Positions 12,187 through 24,267 of a stretch of 64,000 bases of DNA are shown one piece after another; position 1 is the stretch's first letter; each line of letters opens with the position of its first letter. A program made the translations under genes and the position numbers. Below the pieces are notes generated by a model that saw only the letters and a program-made list of their open reading frames with translations, made no database searches and had not been told where the DNA came from. Source of the DNA: Pisolithus tinctorius (lineage: Eukaryota > Basidiomycota > Agaricomycetes > Boletales > Pisolithaceae); NCBI GenBank assembly GCA_024663395.1, contig JANFAH010000016.1, positions 1-64,000 of the forward strand, given 5' to 3'.

Positions 12187-13802
12187 AGCGTCAGTATTGA
12201 AGTCCCAAAGGAAGGAGCGCGGTGGTCATCGGAAGACCGAACGGGTAGTATAAGAGGCAGACGGATCGTCCCTGGTTATCCGCAGGCAAAACTTCTTGCC
12301 CGACAAGTTGTCTAATACGGCCTGTCACTGAAAATGATATTCAGTCACTGGGTCCGCTGGCAATTGACATATGCTACTCACTGCTACTCACCGTGCCTTT
12401 CGCCACCTCTCATGGGCCAACACCCACTCCCCATCTCGGGGACGGCCTGTGCCAACATTTGCCGCACACCTGCAGTCGCTTGCCGCTCTCCGTCTATGGG
12501 TAGTCCGGAATCGAATCATATTAATAAGACAAGTGGTCGGTTTTGAGAGTGTCCCACGTTCCACATCCGAGCAGCTGTTTACGGTTCATCTTTCGTGGAC
12601 GTAGACGTTGTTTGCCCCTGATCATTTCGATCACCGCGATTGTGGCGTAACGTCGATCCGGGTCACAGCTCAGACCTCACTAGCTCACTAATAGCTTGAA
12701 CACTTTTCATTCGACGACGAGCCTAACCTTTACAGTGGCGATGTTGTACAAGGCTCCCCACATATATTTTTTTGTCATGGGCTTCGCGGTCGGTGTGTGC
12801 CTGGAATACCTAACATCAAAAGATTATCTCAAATTCAGCTTCTTTCGTTGTCCGCCCGACGGAGGACGTCGGCAAAGTTATCCAAAGTGAGTCGGGCCGG
12901 CCAGGGCAATCTTCGAGTTGATTTCATCCACAAGATGACGCATGGGGTTTGGCGACCTATAATGCTCCAAGTTTTCAATGGTGATTCAGTTGCGATGACG
13001 AACGTCGCACTTAGCTACGGAAGACCGATGGCCCTCTACATACGGTCGCTAAATGGAATGAATTCGAAGGGATAATTGTTTCTTCAAAAATCTTGGCACC
13101 TGGTCAATCAGGCTAATGTATACTACTAGATGTCCTACAAGTAGTCTCCCTCAACTTCCTACCGTAGATACCCGCGATGTAATTCCTTTTGTATACATAT
13201 CCCGTAATATGTACTTGTCATGCGCTAAGCAAAACCCCGATGGCACGGTGAAGTAGCGGGACCAGCCTCACGAGCAATGAGCAGAGCTTGAAGTAGGAAA
13301 TGAGATGATGTACCTAGCTCTACACGCGTGTCCGTGTCCTCTGTGCGGCTATGCTCCCTCGGCCCTCCTGGTTCCCCCTACTATAACAGTAACGGCGGCA
13401 CGTCTGTAAAGGCCACCGATGCCCGTCGTCAACAGCAAACCGTGGCTTACTCAGATCGAAGGACAGTGGTCGCCAGCACAACCCGGGTCTTACACGGGCT
13501 TGAGCTCTTCTTTTGTTCCCTGGCACGCAGAGCAAGCACCACTCCTCGGCATGGTGCGAAACAAAGTTGACATACACCGAGGATTGACCGAGAAAGAGAT
13601 AAGGCCATACTGTAACTAGGATTCCATGATCCAACCCCTGACAGCTGTTGGCCCATGCAAAATCTTGCACCGAAAATACTGTCATTTTGGGTTTATACCA
13701 TACACATACAAAGTTGACATCGTAATACATGCATGAAATCGTCAAACACAAATCAAGAAATACCTTATAAGCCATGTGAGAGCTCTTAGCCCTCCACACT
13801 GC
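12187..13802. other. Intergenic, no gene supported
   Basis: This 1.6 kb carries the chitin deacetylase promoter and the OPT transporter 3' flank. Small open frames at 12334-13075 are not recognisable. A degraded or lineage-specific gene cannot be excluded. Confidence 0.4.
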
Positions 13803-16800
13803 TCACCATTGAGTCGGACTACACGATGCCACAATCGGTAAGAAAAAGGTATCAACGAAAGAAAGGGAACTGTTTCTTACCCGAACGTTCCACCCGCAGG
13901 TGGCTGAAGTAGAGGCATTGCCTTTCCGTCTGCAGTATTCAAAAACACAGTATTTCCCCACCATTTCTGGATACTGTTGATGCCTATCGTTCCATTCGCA
14001 GGGTACTGCAAAATGAAAAAGACCAGGACGAGCGATACAGCTAGACCAGAGTCCAAGGCGGCAGACAAGACATCTGGGAGTGTGAGCAGTCAGCATCTGT
14101 ATTCCGGTGCTACTGCTACGAACGGTGGACGAATATCAACTCACAGTTGTACTTCGTCCACCATGAGAAGTGACGGCGACGTATGACGTAGTTGAAGATG
14201 AAGGCGATGATTGTCCACGGGACATAGTTGACTGCGCTCGCTGGGGGAATATAACTTGTACCGCTGAAGATGACGGGGAAGCTGAAGCACACGCATAAAT
14301 GGGGCGCGCAGATACGGTAGCAAGACAGAAAGATCCTTACTTGACATAGCGGATAAAGCTGTTAGGCCATTTGAGAGAGATGACCCATGCAGCGAATGGA
14401 AAGAGCGCTCCAATAAGGAAGAAGTATACAAGTCCTAACATTGTGTTGATATGTGTCAATAACTCATTGGAAAACTAGAATGACCAAAAAACATACCATG
14501 ATACACCTGTCCACTGGAAAATTGCCTCTGAGGGCCAACGACACCCCATATGAAACTAGCAGTACCAAATACTTCCGTGCTGGGACATATAAAACCATCC
14601 GGCTGTGTTGGGCTGCACATGTCGGGAATATTGGTGAACATCCAAGCTTGCACGCCGAGCTGGACTGTACCAGCAACCATGGTCGCTACAATTTGACCTG
14701 TCGAGCAAGGCGTGTAGGTCAGTAACGCCGAAATGCCGCTACATAAAATTACGCACACCAAAACATGGTCCGCGGAGGGATCTTCATGTAATGGCCAAGT
14801 TTGAAATCCGACGCGAAGACGAGAGCTTGGTACATGGAGATATAACCCCACGTCTTGAATAACATCATTGCAATTGGACGTCCAGGCAGGGCATAGCCGA
14901 CAATCAACTCGGTAATAACGCTGTACACAGCAAGTTAGAACACACGGAGGTGAATGACATGAGTGAACGAGACGATCATACTTGAGACCGATTTGCTGGT
15001 TTGTGATGGCTTGGATCATGCCGATGGGGATAACATAGAAAAACGCTGTACACACAGCTCTTAGCCTTCGAACTCACTCCCAGGGCAGAGGCACATACCA
15101 ATGACAAGCGAGAGACAGAATGCCCAAACTGGGAACTCAGTGTGCCAGAACTCAATCGAGAGGACGCCGATCACGAACATAGACACTATATTGAAGGGGG
15201 TCGGTAGGCGTTCTTCGATGGTCAGAAAATAAAGCAACACCAACCGAAGATGAGCATGTACCACCATTCCGGAACTTGCTTGTACTTGGCCATGAGCCGC
15301 GCGTGGATATCTGCTTGCTCATGCATTGAACGACGACTTTGGATCCAAATCTGCTTGCGGAAGAAGAGAAAGGCATGCACAAGCGTGGCAGTGATCGAGG
15401 CGAAGGATAACCCATAAGAAATTGCAAAAGTTGTGCTAGTATCGAATTAGGCGTGCTTTCGTTCACGAATCGAGAAATACTTACGAAAGGAAAAGGGGAC
15501 TGTACTCCTCGTAAGCGGTAATGTTGAAAGAGGAGTCTGCGTTGATTATGCGGGTAATATTATACGCTGCCCCAGTATTGTCGTAGGACGTGCGCGTCGA
15601 CATACTGCGGGGAACTCGATAACGGGACGACAAAGCGGAACAGACATACGCACGGTAAGTACTTGCTATACCAAGTATTGGTGTAATAAAGACATGGAAC
15701 GACGAGCCCTGAATCTCTGCGGTCAGTGATTTGTCAAGAATTATCTGACAGAAGGCAGCCCACAGAAAAAGAACGCAAAGCCGGCGCCAACATTAGCCGC
15801 GGCCCACCATGGGGTAGCAAGAGGGCTAATTACATATGTAATCTGAGCCCAATCAAACGTAATGACGCTCATCCCGAGGCCGGACACGTAGCCGAAGAGT
15901 TGGTTGACGACGATATTATTCGGGGCGATCCAGCAGACCCAAGAGAAGTAGGAGAGACCTTGGAAAATAAAGCCGGGGAAGAAATACCACAGAACAGCTG
16001 CCGTCCACACATAGAAGAAGAAGCGCTCGCGGGAGATACCGCCATAGTTACCCATGCCCGTGTATACCTGAGAGTGTAAAGTGTTGAAGAGAGCGCACGT
16101 GACAAGGTTTATAGGCCAGACTACAAACTAGGGTTGATTCGAATCCGATTGACTAGAGGTGAGTACATACTCATTGAGGGGGGATTGACGAGGAAACGTC
16201 GCAGAATACCTCCGATGGAGAAACCGATCATCTGAGTAGACATGACGATCATCCATTGGTCTGAATGAGTAAGTATAGCATCCGACCCGAAGAAGCGTGG
16301 GAGCCATTTATGAGCAAATCTTTCCATGTTGCTGCACGTGTGCACTCACATCCGAAGTTGTATCTCTGGTTGTAGTACACCCGCTGAACGGCAACAATGT
16401 CCGTCTGAGATAGAGGAGAAGTTCCAATAAAGTGCAGGTAACCATGGAGAAATTACTAACGGCATATGCGGCTGTAAATAGCTCGGAGTCAACTCATTCT
16501 TCCAGGTTTAATCGGGGACACCTACAACCAGCACCAACGGAGGCCATGATGGTGACAAGTACATGTTCTTTGATAGTGAATGGACCGGGGTTGAGCTGAT
16601 AACCAAAAATACGCCAGTTCGGCATAAACTACAGGATGAAAAGTAATGAGCAAATTGGAAATATGGAAGCAGACTTCCACTGCGGAGGGAATATGGCGGT
16701 ACAAACCTTTGCCCACGCACGGCCCATGGGGAATGAAAGCAACTGGCCGACATAGCTGGAGATGGTAACAGAGGGATAGCGGAAGAAAAAGAACTGGTTG

Positions 16801-17248
16801 AGACCTGAGATGAGGATGGCCCAGAAAAGACCCATCACATAGGCGCGCAACGTAGATACAGGAATATCCAGATCATCGGTGTTAGCGACAGCAGAGCGCA
16901 CTTCGGGGTATGGCGAATCGTCCTCTGCGGAAACGAATAAGGGGTCGTTAAGTTCATATGATTCTAGTAAACCAACCAAGGACACCCTCTAGGATATGTT
17001 CACGGTCGAGGTTAGGGTCGTCAAAATCGACGATATTCTCCAGGATGCGCTCTGTTGGAGATAAGACGTCTCTTCGCGGGAGAGGGAGGGAAATATGTAC
17101 CGGTTTCCTTGGGGTCTGCGGAGACTGCTTTCTCTGAGTCGCCATGGCTGTACTGACCGTCTTCTAGTTCGCTTGCCATGATGGGAGAAGCCTGGGCAAG
17201 AGGAGAAGTGGGGGACGGGCGAGTTCCATCCGTAAGGGGGGCGATCAA
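13803..17248 (-). CDS. OPT-family oligopeptide transporter
   Basis: A plasma-membrane proton-coupled importer of tetra/pentapeptides or related substrates. The gene has many short introns. Exons read: acidic N-terminus ([14 protein letters not shown]), [29 protein letters not shown] (SPYPEVR is a hallmark), then membrane segments including [40 protein letters not shown], the stretch [30 protein letters not shown] (about 14550), FIRYVNFPVIFSG, and a terminal [17 protein letters not shown] with stop TGA at 13803-13805. The last intron joins GGTFG to PTQW in frame. Expected product is about 780 residues. M at 17248 is the longest start; M at about 17179 is also possible. The joins near 16970-17000 are uncertain. 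Confidence 0.9.
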
Positions 17249-19073
17249 ATACTTGTAGCCACAGGGGGCAGATCTAGTGGGTGCGTGGACAAATTAGTGA
17301 TAAGGGAAAACGAGCACGCGGTGAGCTCACCAACGCTGGGAGCCGAAAGATCCAAAATGGCGTGCAATCTTCTAATTCTGCCCCACGCGGTAAATATACC
17401 CCGGATCCATATCGGAGAATTCCTAGTGAGTCAGTGAGTTCTCTGAGTTTGTCCCTTCCGCCGATCGGTCAAGAGGGATAAAACTTCAAGTTTGTATTCC
17501 AGTATGGCTTCCGGGATAAGTTGAAGCGGGGTCTCAAGCTCAAGAATGCACTACACACGTGACAGGAACTGCAACCAAAAAAAATTTACATTACGACTTC
17601 CTTGCTTCTTTTTCGATGGAATCTGGCACATGGTCGGGTAAAGTTCAATGAGTGAGTAGTATGAGTGTGTGGGCTGGTGGGTGTCTGTTCGTCTCTGGTA
17701 ATGCGGTCCAAATCACTCATATGCGAGACCACCGGAAAAGATAACAGTCGAATGGGAAGGCGTGTTCTGCGTATGTACGACGCGCAGGAAATGAACGAAA
17801 TGTAAATGTTAGCAAAGTGGTTTCCGTGAACCTTGATTGGGTCAAACAACGGCGGTGATAGTTGCGCACTGGTAAGTTGTTGCCCAAGGCTACATATTAG
17901 ATTGACGACAAACTTGCAATTGGAACTGCCGTAGCTCAAAACAATGCATAACGCGAACGAGCGATGCTACAGGATCCCCACGTTGTCCTGAAGTAGCAGC
18001 ACTTGAAAGTGAGTTGAGAGGAAACATTGTCTTCTTTTGCCTAGGGGAGAGAGTATAATTTCGGTATCAGTCTGACCCGGTACAGCTCTGGACGATCATA
18101 TACTGTACTAAATGTGATCTATTTCACATGTTCACCAGGAACGCAGGCGCCGCACACATATGGACTTTGCCTTATCACCTTCACAGTACTAACGATTATG
18201 ATCCTATTCTAGAACTCGTATCTCTCATGGCCCATATTCATCGTATTCAGAAAATGTGCCTGGCACTGGAGCCGCGGATGCCGGCCTCACCAACGCCTCT
18301 TGATTTTTTTCAGCTGAACACCGTCCTCGACAGGGCCCTACGTTTCAGATTCGCATAGTACCAGTACGTTCAGGCGACTCAGTAGCAAGTCGTCATGAAA
18401 GACAACACGTTGAGCCACGGCTAGAGGGTAAATCGTCACGAAGTACCCTGAGGAACAACATTGAAACAAACTGCACCCGACGATGGCGTTCCATAGTGTT
18501 CCATGTGCAACTTTCACTGCTCTTTTTTGGTATTTTTCGGAGAAATTTTCACGCTAATATTATGCAGCTGAGTTGTGTCAGTATCGTACGAGCCCTCGGA
18601 GATCAACGCTGGATCAAGTTCACACTTCCCCCACTGACCTTTGCCAGGTAGGGCTTTCAATTCGGTTCATATGTAGTTGCATTGGAGTGTAACGGAGAAA
18701 CCTTGCAAGCGAGTCGTCGAACGTTGAGAATTAATTATAGTTAAGTCCTGCGATTTTGTGATCTCAGACCTCAATGAAAGATAGCGGTGTTTGACCGGGG
18801 TTCGTCACGTAGTCACCACGGGAACCGGAAGGTGCGCCCAATTCTTAAGAATAGGTCCAATCCTGAAGTCAGGACAGATAGACAGGGTGATCCAGGGCTG
18901 AGCGATAATCCATAATGGTTGCAGTGGGGCAAAAACGTCGCAAAACTCAACATATTGGTGAGTACCTGTCGGTGTATATACATATGTATACTGTCAGGTA
19001 GCGCAGCATGTAGATACAGGTAAGCACCAAGTATTTAGAAATGTAATGGCACTCGTGTCCCGAGGTCGTCATC
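17249..19073. other. Intergenic, no gene supported
   Basis: This 1.8 kb separates the OPT start from the DUF262 gene end. Open frames at 17586-17939 (-) and 18128-18358 (+) do not match a family I know and show no motif. They are probably chance frames or relics. Confidence 0.4.
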
Positions 19074-21189
19074 TCAAGGCGGCTGGAAATGTCGGAACGT
19101 CAGAGTCGACGAACCGGCAGCATTGCTCTTGGCATCCCGCACGGCCTGAAGTCGATCGGCTTGCATTGGGCGCGGTGGTTGGATAACTGACGGCGTGGAT
19201 GAAGACGGTGCCGAGGTGCGAGATGCTGTGGAGGACGGTCCGGGAGCTACTGATGAGCTAAAAGTACCAGTGAAACCCAGCCGCGGTGGGGGTGGAACTC
19301 GGGAGCTCCGCGCTGTGCTCGCGGCGACTGCATCGGGTTTTTGCTCTTTGATCTTCCTCTGTGATTCATCATCCTCGTCAGCACTAAGCCCCCGTTTCCG
19401 TTTCGAGCCGCTAGTGCCACCGTTGACCTGACACCTCCCACCGATAAAATCAAACATCGTCTTCGCCACTCGCGCATTGCTCCGAATGTCGGTGTGCTCT
19501 GCCCTTGTCTTCACCCGCATTTCACCTATCCCTTCTGCAATCTCCCTGAGAGGCAGCTTATCCTTCTCGACCGAGATGAGCAGGCACATCATCACAAACT
19601 CGATAGGGGCAACACGCCAATCATCCTTAAGGAACAAGGGCCTGAGCGTGTCGTTGCCCACCAGCTGAGAGAAAGTTCGGAAAGTCGAGTGGATTTTTTC
19701 CAAAAACGAAGAATCTTTGGAGAGATCTTCCTCTTCGTGCTGTGCGTCCTCGTCACTCGCCTTCCCTTTCCTTTTCCCTTTCCCTTGCTCCTTCCCTTAC
19801 GCGCAGGCTGAGAAGTTGGGTTGTGCAACCACTTCTCGAGTTGCAAAACCGAGGCCAGTGAGGCTTGGCGTGGATATTTAGAAATGAGGTATAAGGCTTG
19901 GGTGATACACCGGAAGTCACCACCGCGAGAACGGTCCCAATCGAGTTCGTCTCCAGCAAGGGGGCCACTGGATTCGAGGTATTGTGTTTGGATTGACCGG
20001 ACAAATGATGCCATTGGGGAGTTGATGACTTGGAGCTTCTCTGGACGAGCGTAAGCTATGTTAACGGCTGAAAAGACGAAGCAGTAGGGCGTACTGACCT
20101 GCTGGTGTGAGCGCCATTCCCAATTGTACCCTCTGGACATCGAGACATTCATCGTCACACCCGTGTTAACTCGCAAGAGCAGAGGGGACACACCTGGAAT
20201 ATCTCTCGCTCGTCACTGCCAGGTAATCTTGGTACTCGATGCAAACAATTTGTTTGTTCACGAAGATACGTTTATATTTCTCGGGTAGCACCATTGACCC
20301 CTTACCCTGTGGCGCAGAGCTTCTCTTGAAGAAATATTTGTCTCCGGTTTGCCTAATGAAACCCACGGTCACAAGGGACATAATGCTGGTAGACAACTCA
20401 CGGGTCTTTGTCTAGTGATTTGACAAACAGGCGTCTAGTATACAGCAACAGAATGAAGAACAAACACTTACGAGGAATCTAGATAGGGATAGAAGGACTA
20501 AATACAAGGAGCAAAAATAGAAACAAGTTGCTGACCTCTCCATCCATGAACCTACCAGCAACAGCACAACCGTCAGCGCCCAGATATGTATAAACGCACA
20601 GGCCCATACCGTTGTATTGACGTCAAGCGTTGCTTTCCATCTATGCATGTCTTGGTTTCTGAACCATCCTCATACTGGTGAGTTACTGGTAGCATTCGCA
20701 CGAGGTTAGAGCACGGAGACAAAAGACATTGACATTCCAAAAAAGATGGTCGTACCAAATATGACGGGCGGAATATAAAAATTGCGAAGAATAGAGTCTA
20801 TGAGGCCAATTTGCTTCGTGTCTGGCCAAACAACGTCTAACGGGGTACACCATGAGATGAGGTGACGGTATGTAGCGTGAGGCTTGTACCTCGTTGATAC
20901 TCTGGCGAGAGGTCGATATCCCCAGCATGTATCTGGTCTAAAACAGTTCATGAACATAGGATTCAGTGAAAAGCATGGCGTACTCACCGTAGACAGCTTG
21001 CGTCGAGTAGGTTGTCGCCCGAGGGAGTTTGAGAACATTCTTCAGTTGATAACCGCCGTCCTTGCTGTCTTCTCTTGTGTTGCGGCGCCTGCTGCCGTTC
21101 ACATTCAATCCTCGATCGAGTTCGTCGTAGGATTCGTCGAGTTGCCCGTCGTCCTCGAATTCGCTCCCGTCCTTGGCCTTGTCGGACAT
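19074..21189 (-). CDS. DUF262 (GmrSD N-terminal-like) domain protein
   Basis: Starts MSDKAKDGSEFEDDGQLDES at 21189, an acidic N-terminus. The DUF262 fold follows over several exons: QIHAGDIDLSPEYQR, VVWPDTKQIGLIDSILRNF with PPVIF, the key nucleotide-handling motif IDGKQRLTSIQR (about 20610), and NKQIVCIEYQDLPGSDEREIF joined to EKLQVINSP. In bacteria this domain belongs to GmrSD-type restriction enzymes; in basidiomycetes it occurs as a conserved single gene of unknown role. The C-terminal third is disordered with a KRKRG basic cluster and a Pro/Ser-rich tail ending HFQPP, suggesting nuclear location. One base appears missing near 20225 in a T run. No HNH partner domain is visible. Confidence 0.83.
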
Positions 21190-21326
21190 GACGGTCTAAT
21201 ATTTCGCAGTGAGACTCCATGAGCGCTCGCAGCCACCGCGCCAGCGGTATGGTTTCCCCGTTTGGAATCTTGCCGAGTGGCTTGGAGCCTGGAGTTGAGT
21301 GATCTTTACAGAAACACATTTTAGGA
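21190..21326. promoter_or_regulatory. Divergent promoter of DUF262 gene and MAD1
   Basis: About 140 bp separate the two opposed start codons, so regulation is probably shared. Inferred from layout only. Confidence 0.45.
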
Positions 21327-23850
21327 ATGAGCAATAATGCGTCGTCGTGTCTTCTGGAGTGGGTCGGACGTCGTCAAACACGCTCTCACGCGCGTCGCTA
21401 TTGGCCGGCGCCCGACTGACGACATCCTCAAAACGGGACTCTCTTATGGCCGAGCTGGAACGCGGTAGGTACTTCTTGTGTCACTCATGCGTATTCTCAT
21501 CGTATTTTCCTTTCCTTTTGTCCCCTTGTATCTCATCTGCAGATCCTCAGCACTCGACCGCAAAACGCCAGCAACGCTCGCAAGCCTTTTCCTCAACAAT
21601 GGCCCATGCCTCCCTCGAACGACAGCTCCTAGCAGCTCAGACCGGCAGAGCGGAAGCTGAGGCGAAACTCCGAGATAGGGAAAGTTACATTGAGCGATTG
21701 GAGCAGGATAGACGGCTCCTTGCCGAGAGAGAGCAAACGGAGCGGGAAGAGAAGGAACGTGAGCGCACTTCAAGTGCCGAAGAGAGGGTGCGTTCATATT
21801 TTCCCGGATGAGTTCATACGAACACCGACAACTGAAGCAAACGTGTAGCGCAAAGCAGAAGTGGACCTTCGTGACCTTCGAGAATCTCTAGCCATCTTGC
21901 GGAGCAAATACATAGAAACGGAAGAGGAGTACTCCACTCTGAAACGTTCTTATGCCCAGTTATCCGCGTCACAATCATCCCAGGCAACGTCTCTAACGCG
22001 CAGGAATGATGAGCTCGAAGGCGAACTCGCAGAATACAAGGCCATCGTGGAAGACAAGGAAGCGACCATACAGGCCTTACAACAAAGATTGGATGACTTG
22101 GAAGGCCCAAATGCTCCTACGTCGAACCGGCATGACGAAGATCAAAGTTGGGTCGTTATCAGGGATGAATTACACCGCCAGGCTGCACATATGCGGTCGC
22201 TGGAGACTACAAATGCTAAACTCAACGCGGAGTTAGGAAGATACAAAGACAAGCACGCGAACATCGAAATCTTACGAGAGGAAAAGCATGCTCTCGAGAG
22301 GAAGGTCGCCGTCACGGAGGAGTTGAGAGGACGCGTTGTTTCTCTTGAAGCACAGGTGGAAGCTGCTAGGCGGGAACGGCAGGAATGGTAGGCGTACATT
22401 GCTCTTCACGGCTGATCCACCAACACCTACCTCAGGGCAAACAAATCAGCGGAACCTGGCATGCAGTCTGATCCGTCACTTTCACTCGTTCAGAGTCTCT
22501 CTGAGTTGCGTTTAACTCATGCCCGCCTATTTGAGGAGCATGGTGCCACTGTTGCAGTTTTGTCCAGCCGAGAGGCTGAGCTAACAAAGACCCAAGAAAT
22601 GCTTTCGGAAACCCAGGCTGCTGTCGGTACGCTGCAGGCGGAGGTTAGCATGCTGAAAGCCAAGGTCACTCGTCGTGAACAGCGCGCTCAGCTTGCTGAA
22701 CGAGAAACGGGGTTTTTGCGAGCTTTGGTGGTGTGTATGGTATCCATGCTGCCTAATTATCTCATTTTTTTTGGTAACAGGCAAGTTATACGGCGGAAGG
22801 TGCTCAGGATGCTGTCGAGCAAGACAGTTCCCTCCTCCAGCGTGTTCAACAGCTGGAACAGTCTCTAAGTGACTACAAAGCTCTCAACAATACACTACTA
22901 GAGGCTCTCGATGGCATAGACGCGGAAGCTGGCGCAGACGGTATCCGACAGTCTCGCAAGGAACTCACAACGGAACTCGAGCACCACAAATTCGCTGCTG
23001 CCGAAGCCACCAAAGGTGCCACGTGCGATATGCTATATACCGTTATTTATTCTGACGAATACCCATTTCACTAGCTCTTGAGGAAGCCCGCGCGACTATC
23101 AAAGTTCACGAAGACAAGGTGGAAAACTTGGAACAAACACTATGGGAGCTGAGAGGGAAAATAGGGGCAGGTAACCATGTCCCCCCTGGCATGCGGGTGG
23201 TTTGCCTTCGGGACAACCCAGCCCAACAGTGGAATGACCTTAGGCAGTCGGTGCTGGACAGACTGAAGAATGAGAACGAAGCCTTGATCAAACGTTTAAG
23301 GGACCTTGAAAACAGCGCTACAGTGGTTAAGTCAGAGGCGTCGACCTCGAAAGGAGATGACTTGATTCCGAAGGAAAGCTGGGACGTCCTTGACAACGAA
23401 AAAAGAGAACTCGAGGAAACGGTTAAGCAGAAAGAGAAGCGCTTACTACGGCTTCAACAGGTATACTCCTTTCGACTTACACACTGCTTGTCCCACTTAC
23501 ATTGCCTGTCTTTGAAACTCAAGGTCTTTTCAGCAAAGAGTGCAGAGTTCAGAGAGGCCATCACATCCATACTGGGCTTTAAGCTCGCCTTCTACCCTAA
23601 TGGGCAAGTGCGGTTGACTTCGATCTACGACCTTTCCGCGTCGTTTGTGTTCCAACCGCAGAATCAAGGCCACTCAGATGGCGCACGGATGCAACTGGTC
23701 GCGCAGGGCGAGGGTGGACCTCAAGACCTTCCACAACTTATGGACTACTGGGTTGGCGAGGAGCAGTGCATTCCAGGGTTTTTGGCAAGCGTGACGTTGG
23801 AATGTTATGACAGGTCGAAGAGGGAGGGTGGTGGGCTCAATGCGACATGA
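21327..23850 (+). CDS. MAD1: Spindle assembly checkpoint protein Mad1
   Basis: Mad1 recruits Mad2 to unattached kinetochores. The protein is almost all coiled coil: RAEAEAKLRDRESYIERLEQ (about 21650), a long segment at 21850-22390, another at 22460-22730, and 22800-23040. The C-terminal part carries PPGMRVVCLRDNPAQQW, LKNENEALIKRLRDLE, and the RWD-like kinetochore-binding end: SILGFKLAFYPNGQVRLTS, IYDLSASFVF, and FLASVTLECYDR. The stop is at 23850. Introns include one joining MAELER to DPQHSTAKRQQ. The ATG at 21327 is one base out of frame with the first exon body, so one base may be missing between 21327 and 21355. Confidence 0.88.
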
Positions 23851-24267
23851 TCTTTGTGTTGTCTATGATCGAGTACATATAGTTGGCTCGCGATGATCTG
23901 TTTACCACGACGACACTAATAACTGCCATACATCGCAGGTACTCAGTCACATCCAAATCCCACAGCTGCAGACACCCAATTCCCTCCAGCTGGCAAGTAC
24001 ACATGCTCGCCTTCCACGAACCACATGCCAACAGATCACAATGAGCGCGTGATCCGATTCCTGAGTTCTTCGAATATATACGCACACCAGCTAGTTTCGG
24101 CGAGGGACCACCGGGTCACCCACGTGTGTCATATCGTGAGTGCCAGGGAAGATCCAGTGATGGCCAAGTAAGTTGTTAAGAGTGTCCCTGCTACTCCAGT
24201 GGACATAGTGAGGGCCAGCAAAGCACCTTTCGCCAGCGTGTTGGCCCGCCGTCTCACTCTGGAAATC
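23851..24267. other. Intergenic between MAD1 and GH89 gene
   Basis: This is the probable promoter of the downstream secreted hydrolase. Nothing coding was recognised. Confidence 0.45.

Noticed and set aside
18128..18358. Possible small secreted or F-box-like protein
   Set aside because: No signal peptide, no intron-extended frame and no recognisable motif.
19074..21189. Horizontally acquired GmrSD restriction enzyme
   Set aside because: Only the DUF262 part is present, with fungal introns, and such proteins are common in basidiomycetes; no sign of recent transfer.
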